From JADJPL01 sp964607915 (GTDB taxonomy: Bacteria > Bacteroidota > Bacteroidia > Chitinophagales > Saprospiraceae): 39,365 nt of DNA. Numbering within the stretch: position 1 is the first letter of the stretch; every line of letters starts with the position of its first letter. The notes beneath the pieces are model-generated. The model did not search any database. It had not been told where the DNA came from and saw only the letters and a program-made list of their open reading frames with translations. This document shows, in pieces, positions 25,947 to 34,274 of the stretch. A program made the position numbers and the translations under genes. Location: NCBI GenBank assembly GCA_964607915.1, contig CAZSMU010000019.1, forward strand, positions 1 through 39,365, written 5' to 3'.

Positions 25947-25980
25947 AGCATCCCTTGCTTTTTAAAAAAAATCATACGGG

Positions 25981-26031
25981 GCCTGTCAGAGGGGTCGTCG
26001 GGCTAAGTGCCGGGCTGCCTCGCTGACAGGC
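25981..26031. terminator. Long stem-loop after DUF1573 gene (element-like, copy H)
   Basis: GCCTGTCAG (25981-25989) pairs with CTGACAGGC (26023-26031), with inner AGG/CCT and CGG/CCG pairing, followed by a T-rich TTCGTTTTA. It behaves like an intrinsic terminator for the gene 34 bases upstream. Its ends, GGCCTGTCAGAGGGG on one strand and AGCCTGTCAGCGAGG on the other, resemble the head of the palindromic family, so it may be a diverged copy. Confidence 0.7.
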
Positions 26032-26042
26032 TTCGTTTTATT

Positions 26043-26096
26043 GGACTTCTTGCGGGAACCACCGAGGGCCAAAGACTCCGACCCCGCTACAAGCCT
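26043..26096 (+). repeat. Palindromic intergenic element, copy F (compact, full length)
   Basis: A 54-base element with both heads. The left end is GGACTTCTTGCGGGAACC, and the right end on the opposite strand is AGGCTTGTAGCGGGGTCGG. The central A/T-rich core is reduced to CCAAAGACT. It lies 11 bases after stem-loop H and 14 bases before the prenyltransferase ATG. Confidence 0.7.
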
Positions 26097-26110
26097 GTCA
26101 ACCGACCTAC

Positions 26111-26977
26111 ATGAAAGCCTATTTCTCCCTGATCAAGTTCAGCCACACGGTCTTTGCGCTTCCTTTCGCTTTGTTGGGTTTTTTCTTGGCATGGATGCAT
26201 ACCGACATCGCTTTTAGCTGGAAGTTGCTGGGCCTGGTCGTGCTGTGCATGGTCTTCGCCAGGAGTGCGGCCATGGCGTTCAACCGCTACCTCGACCGGG
26301 ACTACGATCGGCAAAACCCGAGGACCCGGCAACGGGAAATCCCGGCCGGGGTCATCCATCCCCGCGCCGCGCTGCTGTTTACCGCGCTGAATGTCCTTTT
26401 TTTTATAGCGACCACCTGGTTCATCAATCGGCTTTGCTTCTTCCTGTCGCCCGTTGCCCTTGTGGTCATCCTGGGCTATAGCTTCACCAAGCGTTTCACG
26501 GCCTTGTGCCATTTTGTACTGGGCCTGGGTCTGGCCCTGGCACCTCTGGGGGCTTACCTGGCAGGCGGCGGCGGGTTTGATACCATCCCGATCCTGTATT
26601 CGTTGACGGTACTGCTTTGGACAGCGGGTTTCGACATCATCTATGCCCTTCAGGACGATGACTTCGACCGTTCTATGTCGCTGAGATCCATCCCGGTCTG
26701 GATGGGCCGAAACAAGGCTTTATGGCTCTCCCGTTCGCTCCATCTGTTGAGCATCCTGACTATGCTCACGGCAGGCTATCTGCTCCAGACAACTCACCCT
26801 GCCCGCATGGGCGGGCTGCAACTCGCCGCTTCTATCTCATACATCGCTTTGCTGGGATACCAGCACGTATTGGTGAAACCAAAGGATCTAAGCCGGGTCA
26901 ACCTGGCCTTTTTCACCATGAATGGATTGGCGAGCGTAGTATTCTGCGGACTAATGATCCTCGATATCCTGTTTTAA
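26111..26977 (+). CDS. UbiA-family prenyltransferase (MqnP-like)
   Basis: A 288-residue polytopic membrane protein with about eight hydrophobic helices. The two prenyl-diphosphate/Mg binding motifs of the UbiA superfamily are present: NRYLDRDYDRQNPRT at 58-72 and YALQDDDFDRSMS near 178-190. The N-terminal KFSHTVFALPFALLG and the RxReIPAG stretch resemble the MqnP type, which attaches the prenyl chain in the futalosine menaquinone route. That pathway assignment is an inference, as no other mqn gene is in the window. Its last 27 bases overlap the convergent MOSC gene. Copy F of the palindromic element lies directly upstream. Confidence 0.85.
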   Translation: MKAYFSLIKFSHTVFALPFALLGFFLAWMHTDIAFSWKLLGLVVLCMVFARSAAMAFNRYLDRDYDRQNPRTRQREIPAGVIHPRAALLFTALNVLFFIATTWFINRLCFFLSPVALVVILGYSFTKRFTALCHFVLGLGLALAPLGAYLAGGGGFDTIPILYSLTVLLWTAGFDIIYALQDDDFDRSMSLRSIPVWMGRNKALWLSRSLHLLSILTMLTAGYLLQTTHPARMGGLQLAASISYIALLGYQHVLVKPKDLSRVNLAFFTMNGLASVVFCGLMILDILF

Positions 26978-27778
26978 CAGGGTTATAGAGTCGCCTACCC
27001 GGACCGTATCTCCAGACTGGATTTCCCAGCAGGCGTTCATTCCAAAGAGGGTCTTGTTCCCCTGCTTGTGAAAGGCAGACAGGGTTCGCATGGGTTCCAC
27101 CCCTACCTCGGCATTCGTGGGGTCTATCGTGATCACTTTGCAGCGCGCACAGGGCTTGGGGGTGCGAAAGTGGGCTTCCCCAACCGCTACAGAGCGCCAG
27201 GAATCCTCCTCCCAGGGCATTCCGCCTTCCACGACGAGGTTAGGGCGAAAACGCTCCATGCCAACGGGTTCTGCTAAACGCTGGTTCAAATCTTCCAAGG
27301 AAGCTTTCAGCGTGAGGAGCACAGGGTATCCATCTGCAAAACTCACGATATCGCCCGGCTGGGCGTACTGAGCATCTACCGGGCGCTCGCTGTGGTCAGG
27401 CATGTAGGCTACGTACAGGTTGCGGCCCAGGATTCCGGAGAACCAGGCCGAAACCCGCTCCGGCTCTACAAGTAGGGCGGGAACGATATCGTTCCAGACC
27501 TGTACATCCCGAAGTTTTTCCCCGGCAGGAACGGCAACTGGTAGCATGAGGTCCTCCTGCCGTTTTCTCCTGTCCCGGATGAAGAGATGTGCGTCTTGAA
27601 CGATGGCCTCCAGCAAGCAGAGTTCCGGAAGGGTACGCTGCGTGAGAAAAAAGCCGCTCTCATCCACGAGCATCCAGCGGCGATCGTGCTCTAACCCTCT
27701 GGCTTCGAGTTTCCATTCGTTTGCGCTGAACCCACCGAGGGACTTGACCGGATAAATGTGGATAGACGATAGTTTCAT
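26951..27778 (-). CDS. MOSC domain protein (YcbX/mARC-like, no ferredoxin domain)
   Basis: A 275-residue protein with an N-terminal MOSC beta-barrel domain (IHIYPVKSLGGFSANEWKLEARGLEHDRRWMLVDE) and a C-terminal MOSC domain (MERFRPNLVVEGG, then PCARCKVITIDP). Cys213 or Cys210 is the expected molybdenum or sulphur ligand. Related proteins (YcbX, mARC) reduce N-hydroxylated compounds using the molybdenum cofactor. YcbX has an added 2Fe-2S domain that is absent here, so a separate electron donor would be required. It starts 11 bases after the large secreted-protein gene on the same strand, so it is probably the last gene of the folD operon. Its 3' end overlaps the convergent prenyltransferase gene by 27 bases. 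Confidence 0.85.
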   Translation of the reverse strand: MKLSSIHIYPVKSLGGFSANEWKLEARGLEHDRRWMLVDESGFFLTQRTLPELCLLEAIVQDAHLFIRDRRKRQEDLMLPVAVPAGEKLRDVQVWNDIVPALLVEPERVSAWFSGILGRNLYVAYMPDHSERPVDAQYAQPGDIVSFADGYPVLLTLKASLEDLNQRLAEPVGMERFRPNLVVEGGMPWEEDSWRSVAVGEAHFRTPKPCARCKVITIDPTNAEVGVEPMRTLSAFHKQGNKTLFGMNACWEIQSGDTVRVGDSITLLKQDIEDH

Positions 27779-27789
27779 ACTCGTATGGT

Positions 27790-30700
27790 TTATTTGGCTT
27801 CTGCAGCGGCTTTGGCCCTTCTTAAAAACATTTGCGCCCGATTGGATTCCACGATCTGTATTTCGAATGATTTTCCATCGGGCATTTTCAGCACCAGTTC
27901 ATTGGGTTTCATTTTGGCAGCTTCATCCATGAACCGGTTGTCGTTGGAGTTGATTTCCAGGATGCCGTTTCGGTAGCCGAAGTAGTAATAGATCTGGTTG
28001 CGCAACTGGAGATGTACATATACCCGGTCGTCTTCGTTGGAAGGCATCTTGAACTCCACATAACAATCGAGTACCTGACTGATAGGCTTTCCTTTGATGC
28101 TTACGAGTCCCGCCTCTGATTTTTTAGAGACGAGCGACTGGTAGTCGGTGTCCCAGCGCATTTTCAGGCCGCTGAGGAGCAGGGTGTAGGGATTGTCTTT
28201 TTCTGGAATGGAAAAAATGCCGTTGGTTAGGCCGCCGATGGCGGTTTCCACATCGGAATTCGCGGGGAAAATTTCGGAAAAGCACCTTTGATAGTAGTTG
28301 ATGTCGCTCAGATAGGGGATAGGCGAGGCGGCAAAGCTGGAAGAGGCGATTTCGTTCTGTATAATCCGCAGGAGGCGATCCGGCAGGGTGAAGTCCAGAC
28401 CGGCGACCAGGTCGAACTCTGCCGGCGGCGGGGGAGCTGCGATCGCATTGGAGTCTGCTTCTGAAGGCGGAGGGCCTTCGCGAAACTGGGTGGTTGCTGT
28501 ACCGGCGGCCTGGATCTTGTAATTTTTGAGCCCGGATCCGAGGTTGAACTTCCCTTCGGCTTCCACGCGCCCGGTTTTTGAAAAATAGGTCAGGAGGTTG
28601 CCGCTGCGCTGGTCGGCGAGCACTTTAGACGAATCCCCGACGATAAAGCGGTCTTTTTGCTTGTCGTAGCGCAAGACGCCTTTTGCCGGAAACAAAGGTC
28701 GGTCCCTGCGGAAGTAAGGCGGCATCATGAGCAGCGGATAGACAAAACCCTGTTCCTTGCTCAGGAACAACCCGGTTTCCAGGGTTACTGACTCCGGGTT
28801 GCGCGGTGTTTTGAAAGGGATGACGACGTTCTTCCGATCGGCCTGCGCAGAGATGCTAAACCATTGCTGTTCGGGCAGCCGCTCGCTGTTGATGCGCGCA
28901 AAACCGCTGAATTTGAGGTTTTCAGAATCCGATCCCAGGCTGATTTGACCATAGAAAGACAACTTGTCGTCCATGAGGAAGCTATCTGCTTCACTCACCT
29001 CTCCCTGGGCGACCGTCGCAGAGGGACGCTGGTTTACCGGTCCTTTTCCCACCCGTGTGCCCTGGATATTGTTGAAAGCGATTTCCTGTTCCCGGTTTCC
29101 CACCGGGTATTGGTAATATCCGCTGGCGCGGTATTCTTTTTTGCCCAGGATATCCACACTCGCCCGGCTGATAGTGTGTTTCCTGCTTAGGGTATCGCAT
29201 ACGATGACCGCATCTTCGAGACGGGTGATGACGGCTCCGGACTGCACATACACGCGGTTGCTGTCGGGATAAATGAAGGCGTCTGAACTCACGATATAGG
29301 GTACACCGCCAACCTTTAACACGGTGGAGTCCAGATCATATACAGCGGTTTTGCCACGGAAGGAGAGCCGGTCTTGTTCGGGATGGGTGGAGGTGAATGA
29401 GGCGGCGCTATCCGGTGCTTGTAAGAAGGTGATTGCCTTGGCTTCTATATCCCAGTCGAAGGCATTGAGACTGGTTTCGTACTGGTTGAGGGGAAAAACA
29501 GTGGACGAAGGCTGTAGAGGGGCCTTGAAACTGCCTTTTTTCTGGTCAAAATCAATTCGTCCACCCGTTTTTTCTGCCTGCAGGGCAAACTGTTCCTGCC
29601 CCTGGGCTTTGATGCCCAGGAAGAGGGTATCTGATTGGACCGATCGGGCGCCGAAGCGGAGGATAGGGGCTTTGATTTGGGCGTCCGGCCAGTCGAGGGT
29701 GCCGCTGGCATTGATGCCGCTGCTGGTGAGGATCAACTGTCCGGCCAGGTTGTGTATGCCTTCATCGAATACTTTAAAGCCCTGAGAAGCGGAGGTAACA
29801 TACATACTGTCGGCATAAGGCACCCAGTTGATGTTTACATCAGAGCCGGCTATTTTAGGGGATTCTTTCTCGCCGCGTACCTCCGGGATATCGAACGCAC
29901 GCGCACTGCCGCTGAGTCGGTCCGGCCGGAACAGGTAGTCCCGGGCACTGATTTTAGCACCTTGGAAAGCGAGGATTCCTTCGCCTGTCAGCCCTCGGTT
30001 GCTGAGTTGGAGGCTGCCGCTAAAGTTTCCTTTTTTGGCGTATGTGGGATATCCTTCGACGGGGGTATCGTGTCTGAAACCGAGGGAATAATCAGCCTGC
30101 ACCCGCAAGGTTTCGCGGAACGGCGGGAAAATATGCGCCGGTACGAGCCAACCCTTGAAAAGCAACTCATCTTTCACATAGTTATCCAGTTGGTTGAGGT
30201 GGAAGGGGTCCAGTTCAAAATAAAAAGAATCGCGTTTATACACGGTGTCCTTGGCGAAAGGGCCATCGTAATAGACAAATGCCTTGCCTTTGGTGTTGAG
30301 GGAGGGAAAGATAGGGATATCGGCCCGGCCACTTTTATTCCGCTCGGCATCCACAATCAAAGTCCCCCTGAAATCTTCTATGTCGGACGTTAGGGCGAAG
30401 GGCGCGGGTTGTTCGGAGGCTTCATCGAAGCGTTTTTCCGGGGCAAAGAGCCGGAGGTATTCGATGGAGTCACCTGCGATTTGAAAGGTTTGATACCGAA
30501 ACTTCCAGCGATTGCTTTTCAGTTCGGAAAATCCTGCCTGTAAAATCCCGCTGAATTCCATATCCCGGTTTTTGCCCAGGATGATCCGGTTTGAATCGGG
30601 TGCTATGGATACCCGTTGCCTTGGGCTGAAGGAGATGAATTCCGTATTGGACACTTCCATCCTTGCATTTCTCAGGTTGAGGATGGCGTTGGGTTGGTCG

Positions 30701-32322
30701 CTTTTTGAGCTGAGGCGGAGCATGTCAAAGTCGGCCCGCTGCTGTTTGGCCTCTTCGTAGTGAAAGAGCTTGGGCTGGATTTCGATGCGCTTGCTTTCGG
30801 TGTCGTACCGCACAAATCCCTGAGCGGAGAGGTCGAATAACAAGCGTTCTATGCTTGCCGCGCTGAATTCGGGATTGAAGAACCGGGCCAGTCGGTCGGC
30901 ATCCAGCGTAGTTTGGTTTTGTTCGTCTGAAAACCGCTTGATCATCGCCAGTGGATTTCCGGAAGCAATGCCCTGCTGTTCGTCGTAGCTTTTTTGGCTG
31001 TAAAAATCAACCGATTCGAACTCTACGGGTGGTTTTCGTACGATGGCGAGCGCTTTTTCTCCGATAAATGCCTTTTCCCCATCTATGGAGGTAAGGATCT
31101 GGTCGGTATGGATGAATACCTGGTGCGCGGAGCTGAAAAAAGGACTACGGTCGTTAGCATACTTTCCCCTGGTCATCAGGAGTTCCTTATTGGCGAGGTT
31201 GAACTTGAAGTTGGCGGAGGAGTGGAAGATGGAATCTTTTTCCAGGTAGAAAGCTATGCTGGCTCGTTCGGCAAAAACGGATTCCCCCTGGCGGACCACC
31301 AGCTCGTCGGCACTGGCTTTGAAGGCCAATCCACCCCGCTGGTTAAAGACCTGCAAGACGGGCTTGCGGCCCTCCGCTCCTATGCCGTAAATCGTTTTAC
31401 CCTGCAGCTTGAACCCGCCTGAAAACTGCAGTCCTTCTGCAATCCCTTTGATATCGCGGGACTGGTAGGACTCAAATTGGGGATTGTACAGCCCTCGCTC
31501 TGCTTCGAGAGATACCAACTGGTCGCTCAATTTTCCGGTAATCCGTTGGTTGCCCAGTACTTTTGGATAGCTTAGGGCAGCACTGTCGGCGCTGTACGCG
31601 CTTTTTCGCGTATCCACCGTATAGCTGCTGAGCAAGGCATTGACTTCGGCACCCAGGCCTGCGCGCTCCCAGTTGACTGTGCCGCCTTTGCCTTGCCACT
31701 GGCTTCGCAAGGGGAAATACTGGCCGGAAGTATTCGCTATCAGAACGGAATCCCGGCTGTTTTCGCCCAGCAGGGTCGCTTTTGAAACGAGCAATACGGG
31801 TTCGCCCTGCGCTATCTTCAAGCTCCAGGCGGGCGACTTCAACCGCCATCCAACGGTGTTGGCATCGCCGATCTTTAAGTGGTTGGAGCGGAAAAAGTGA
31901 TTGGAAAAGCCGAAAAAATCAAACACGGAGGTAGCCGGCCCAGGATATTCCGCCGATAGCATCCAGTTGCTGATGTCGTGCCAGGAAACAAAAATCCCCT
32001 GTTCCGCCGAAAGGGTGCGCAGTGCGGCAACAGCATCCAGGTAGGTGCTGAAATACGGGTGTGCCGACAGGCCTTTTTTGCGCATCTGCCCGCAGGTTTG
32101 CTGTACGAGGGCGAGCTCGTCGGGCAGGAGCGGCTTGCTTCGCCGCGATTGCTCGAAATCCTGGAAGGAGCGGGTCGCCTCAGCGTTCCGGCTTTCCAGC
32201 AGCAAACTTCCCAAAGACTGGAAAAAGGCTTCCTGTGCCCGGGGGAAAGTATCGGCAACCTGAGCCTTCATCCAGGCAGGGTAGATTCCTAGGAATACGC
32301 TCAAACAGAACCAACGATGCAT
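27790..32322 (-). CDS. Large secreted beta-rich protein of unknown function
   Basis: A 1510-residue protein with a signal peptide (MHRWFCLSVFLGIYPAWMKAQ). An N-terminal helical part of about 140 residues is followed by more than 1,200 residues of alternating short hydrophobic strands and charged turns, for example GGFKLQGKTIYGIGAEG, NFKFNLANKELLMTRGKYAND and GSDSENLKFSGFARINSE. There are very few cysteines, no transmembrane helix and no known catalytic motif. The pattern of repeated strand-turn units with phrases like DSTVLKVGGVPYIVSSDAFIYPD recalls OstA/AsmA-like lipid-transfer proteins. This is a resemblance only; I do not recognise the family. The ATG at 32322 is chosen because the longer open frame runs through the palindromic element. 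It lies between prmA and the MOSC gene on the same strand. Confidence 0.7.
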   Translation of the reverse strand: MHRWFCLSVFLGIYPAWMKAQVADTFPRAQEAFFQSLGSLLLESRNAEATRSFQDFEQSRRSKPLLPDELALVQQTCGQMRKKGLSAHPYFSTYLDAVAALRTLSAEQGIFVSWHDISNWMLSAEYPGPATSVFDFFGFSNHFFRSNHLKIGDANTVGWRLKSPAWSLKIAQGEPVLLVSKATLLGENSRDSVLIANTSGQYFPLRSQWQGKGGTVNWERAGLGAEVNALLSSYTVDTRKSAYSADSAALSYPKVLGNQRITGKLSDQLVSLEAERGLYNPQFESYQSRDIKGIAEGLQFSGGFKLQGKTIYGIGAEGRKPVLQVFNQRGGLAFKASADELVVRQGESVFAERASIAFYLEKDSIFHSSANFKFNLANKELLMTRGKYANDRSPFFSSAHQVFIHTDQILTSIDGEKAFIGEKALAIVRKPPVEFESVDFYSQKSYDEQQGIASGNPLAMIKRFSDEQNQTTLDADRLARFFNPEFSAASIERLLFDLSAQGFVRYDTESKRIEIQPKLFHYEEAKQQRADFDMLRLSSKSDQPNAILNLRNARMEVSNTEFISFSPRQRVSIAPDSNRIILGKNRDMEFSGILQAGFSELKSNRWKFRYQTFQIAGDSIEYLRLFAPEKRFDEASEQPAPFALTSDIEDFRGTLIVDAERNKSGRADIPIFPSLNTKGKAFVYYDGPFAKDTVYKRDSFYFELDPFHLNQLDNYVKDELLFKGWLVPAHIFPPFRETLRVQADYSLGFRHDTPVEGYPTYAKKGNFSGSLQLSNRGLTGEGILAFQGAKISARDYLFRPDRLSGSARAFDIPEVRGEKESPKIAGSDVNINWVPYADSMYVTSASQGFKVFDEGIHNLAGQLILTSSGINASGTLDWPDAQIKAPILRFGARSVQSDTLFLGIKAQGQEQFALQAEKTGGRIDFDQKKGSFKAPLQPSSTVFPLNQYETSLNAFDWDIEAKAITFLQAPDSAASFTSTHPEQDRLSFRGKTAVYDLDSTVLKVGGVPYIVSSDAFIYPDSNRVYVQSGAVITRLEDAVIVCDTLSRKHTISRASVDILGKKEYRASGYYQYPVGNREQEIAFNNIQGTRVGKGPVNQRPSATVAQGEVSEADSFLMDDKLSFYGQISLGSDSENLKFSGFARINSERLPEQQWFSISAQADRKNVVIPFKTPRNPESVTLETGLFLSKEQGFVYPLLMMPPYFRRDRPLFPAKGVLRYDKQKDRFIVGDSSKVLADQRSGNLLTYFSKTGRVEAEGKFNLGSGLKNYKIQAAGTATTQFREGPPPSEADSNAIAAPPPPAEFDLVAGLDFTLPDRLLRIIQNEIASSSFAASPIPYLSDINYYQRCFSEIFPANSDVETAIGGLTNGIFSIPEKDNPYTLLLSGLKMRWDTDYQSLVSKKSEAGLVSIKGKPISQVLDCYVEFKMPSNEDDRVYVHLQLRNQIYYYFGYRNGILEINSNDNRFMDEAAKMKPNELVLKMPDGKSFEIQIVESNRAQMFLRRAKAAAEAK

Positions 32323-32337
32323 AAAATCGGGTTTGTC

Positions 32338-32409
32338 AGACTCGTAGAAGGGGAGAGGCTGAAATGGAAAAAACCTTCTTGATGCTTGCCGATTCCCCGC
32401 CACAAGCCT
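32338..32409 (-). repeat. Palindromic intergenic element, copy G (full length)
   Basis: On the minus strand it begins AGGCTTGTGGCGGGG (32409-32395), 6 bases after the prmA stop, and ends at 32338 with an inverted head (AGACTCGTAGAAGGGG on the plus strand). The core GAAGGTTTTTTCC is only weakly palindromic. It lies 15 bases upstream of the next gene's ATG, in the middle of a likely operon, where it could act as a processing or attenuation site. Confidence 0.75.
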
Positions 32410-32415
32410 AATGTG

Positions 32416-33237
32416 TTATTGGCGCCTCAGCTTTGCGGCTATCCAGTTCCCTTTGGCCTTTTGGGATATCCATTGGAACCCGTGCGCAATGGCGGCATCC
32501 TGTACTGTTTCTTTGTCGGAACCGAGGATTCCGGAAATAATCAGGTCGCCCCCGGGAGGTAGCTTGTTATACAACGCCGACAGGGAATCAAGTATTACGT
32601 TGCGGTTGATATTGGCGAGTATGATATCGTACACCGAGGCAGGGACCTCGTTTAGCGTCCCATGGTAAACGGCGTAAGCCACACCGTTGCGCCCGGCATT
32701 TTCGATGGCATTTTCGACGGCTGCGGACTCGATATCGACGGCGTCTATGGCATGGGCCCCAAGTTTTGCGGCTAGAATGGCCAGTATGCCGGTTCCGCAG
32801 CCATAGTCGAACACCCGTTTTCCATGAAAATCAATATCCGCCATGTATTCGACCACCATATAGGTGGTCTCGTGGTGCCCTGTGCCAAAGGCCATTTTGG
32901 GCTGTATGACCAGTTCGTGGCGCACCCCGTCGAATGGCGGATGGAATTCAGCCCGAATCCCGCAGAAGGTACCGACCTGGACGGGCTGGAAATTTTGCTC
33001 CCACACGGCGTTCCAGTTTTCCGGTGGTATGGTTTCAACGGAATAGGAAAAGGGCAGTTGGTCCGCGATTTCCGCGAGGGCTTGCTGCACGAGGTCGCGG
33101 TCTGCATCTCCGGGCAGAAAGCCCGATATAGCGTCTGAGGTTTCCTCAAAGCCTTCGAAGGGGAGCTCGGAAAGCCAGGCTAACAAGGGTTCGGCAAGGG
33201 CGGGGTCAGCTTGAAAAATATAGCGATAGTAAAGCAT
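32416..33237 (-). CDS. prmA: Ribosomal protein L11 methyltransferase
   Basis: A 273-residue class I SAM methyltransferase that trimethylates ribosomal protein L11. The family pattern is intact. An N-terminal substrate-binding domain (YYRYIFQADPALAEPLLAWL, PPENWNAVWEQNFQPV) precedes KMAFGTGHHETT, the SAM motif VFDYGCGTGILAILAAKLGA, acidic motif II DAVDIESAAVENA, and DIILANINRNVIL at the catalytic loop. It is 22 bases downstream of folD on the same strand, so they are probably co-transcribed. Confidence 0.95.
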   Translation of the reverse strand: MLYYRYIFQADPALAEPLLAWLSELPFEGFEETSDAISGFLPGDADRDLVQQALAEIADQLPFSYSVETIPPENWNAVWEQNFQPVQVGTFCGIRAEFHPPFDGVRHELVIQPKMAFGTGHHETTYMVVEYMADIDFHGKRVFDYGCGTGILAILAAKLGAHAIDAVDIESAAVENAIENAGRNGVAYAVYHGTLNEVPASVYDIILANINRNVILDSLSALYNKLPPGGDLIISGILGSDKETVQDAAIAHGFQWISQKAKGNWIAAKLRRQ

Positions 33238-33259
33238 AGCGAAGGGGTGATTGTCGTAT

Positions 33260-34144
33260 CTAAGCGGGATAAACTTCGTTTTGTCGAGCCTTCAGGGTAT
33301 TCAGGAGCAGGGCGGCTACCGTGAGCTGGCCCACGCCGCCGGGTACCGGAGTGATCCAGGAGGCAAGCGGGGCTACCTCAGAAAACGATACATCGCCGGT
33401 CAGCCGGTACTTTTTGGCAGATGCAGGGTCGTCCACCCGGTTTATGCCCACGTCAATGACGACTGCCCCCGGTTTTACCATATCGGCAGTGATGAAATCG
33501 GCTTTGCCAATGGCGGCGATGAGGATATCTGCCTTGCGGCAATGTCCGGCGAGATCCTTTGATCGACTATGGCACAGCGTGACCGTGGCATCTCCCGGAT
33601 ATCCCTTCCGGGAGAGAAGGATGCTGATCGGTGTTCCTACAATGTGGCTGCGCCCCACGACCGTCACTTCCCGCCCCTCGGTCGGGATTTGGTAGCGCCG
33701 AAGCATTTCCAGTATTCCAAAAGGTGTAGCGGGCAGATAGCAGGGGAGGCCCTGTGCCATGCGGCCGAAGTTTTCGGGTGTGAAGCCATCTACGTCTTTC
33801 CGGGGGTCTATGGCAAGGTTGATCCTTTGTTCGTCTATGTGCGCCGGCAGGGGCAACTGGACGATGAACCCGTCGATGGCAGGATCCCGGTTGAGCTGGG
33901 CTACGACGTTCAGGAGCTCCTCTTCAGTAGTTTCCGGGGGGCGCCGAATCAGGGTAGATGCAAAGCCGACTTCTGCGCAGGAGCGCACTTTGTTGCCTAC
34001 ATACGCCTGACTGGCAGGGTCATCGCCCACCAGGACAGCCGCAAGATGTGGGGGGCGTTCCCCCCGGGCCAGGATTGCTTCGACCTGTACCTTGAGCTCG
34101 GACTTGATGTCCGCAGCTAGTTTTTTTCCGTCCAACAGATTCAT
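33260..34144 (-). CDS. folD: Bifunctional methylenetetrahydrofolate dehydrogenase/cyclohydrolase
   Basis: A 294-residue cytosolic enzyme interconverting 5,10-methylene-, methenyl- and 10-formyl-tetrahydrofolate. Signature segments are VGDDPASQAYVGNKVRSCAE (catalytic Tyr48 and Lys52), FIVQLPLPAHIDEQ, DVDGFTPENFGRM and PATPFGILEML. The Rossmann segment VTVVGRSHIVGTPISILLS follows, and the C-terminal signature is TPVPGGVGQLTVAALL. The ATG at 34144 is supported by the conserved N-terminal LLDGKKLAADI. A TAnnTTTG box lies 23 bases upstream, and folD is probably the first gene of a folD-prmA-secreted protein-MOSC operon. Confidence 0.96.
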   Translation of the reverse strand: MNLLDGKKLAADIKSELKVQVEAILARGERPPHLAAVLVGDDPASQAYVGNKVRSCAEVGFASTLIRRPPETTEEELLNVVAQLNRDPAIDGFIVQLPLPAHIDEQRINLAIDPRKDVDGFTPENFGRMAQGLPCYLPATPFGILEMLRRYQIPTEGREVTVVGRSHIVGTPISILLSRKGYPGDATVTLCHSRSKDLAGHCRKADILIAAIGKADFITADMVKPGAVVIDVGINRVDDPASAKKYRLTGDVSFSEVAPLASWITPVPGGVGQLTVAALLLNTLKARQNEVYPA

Positions 34145-34166
34145 GGAAAGGCTTTTTTTGCAAGCC

Positions 34167-34174
34167 CAAAGGTA
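34167..34174 (-). promoter_or_regulatory. Putative -7 box for folD
   Basis: The minus strand reads TACCTTTG, a full match to TAnnTTTG, 23 bases upstream of the folD ATG. It is preceded by AAAATAC, giving a 14-base string (AAAATACTACCTTT) shared with the box upstream of the FG-GAP/ASPIC gene. No -33 TTTG is seen at the usual spacing. Confidence 0.5.
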
Positions 34175-34199
34175 GTATTTTAGTGGACGGAATTGCTGT

Positions 34200-34245
34200 T
34201 TTTAGGGATATTACGCATGCATAACAGCGCATTTTAGGGTAATTA
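34200..34245. promoter_or_regulatory. Direct repeat pair in folD/surface-protein divergent region
   Basis: TTTTAGGGATATTA (34200-34213) and TTTTAGGGTAATTA (34232-34245) are 14-base direct repeats differing at two positions, with a start-to-start distance of 32 bases, about three helical turns. They lie between the divergent folD and giant surface-protein genes. This geometry suits a regulator binding twice on one face of the helix. The regulator is unknown. Confidence 0.4.
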
Positions 34246-34274
34246 TCCTTTCATTTGTATGGAATAACCCGAAT

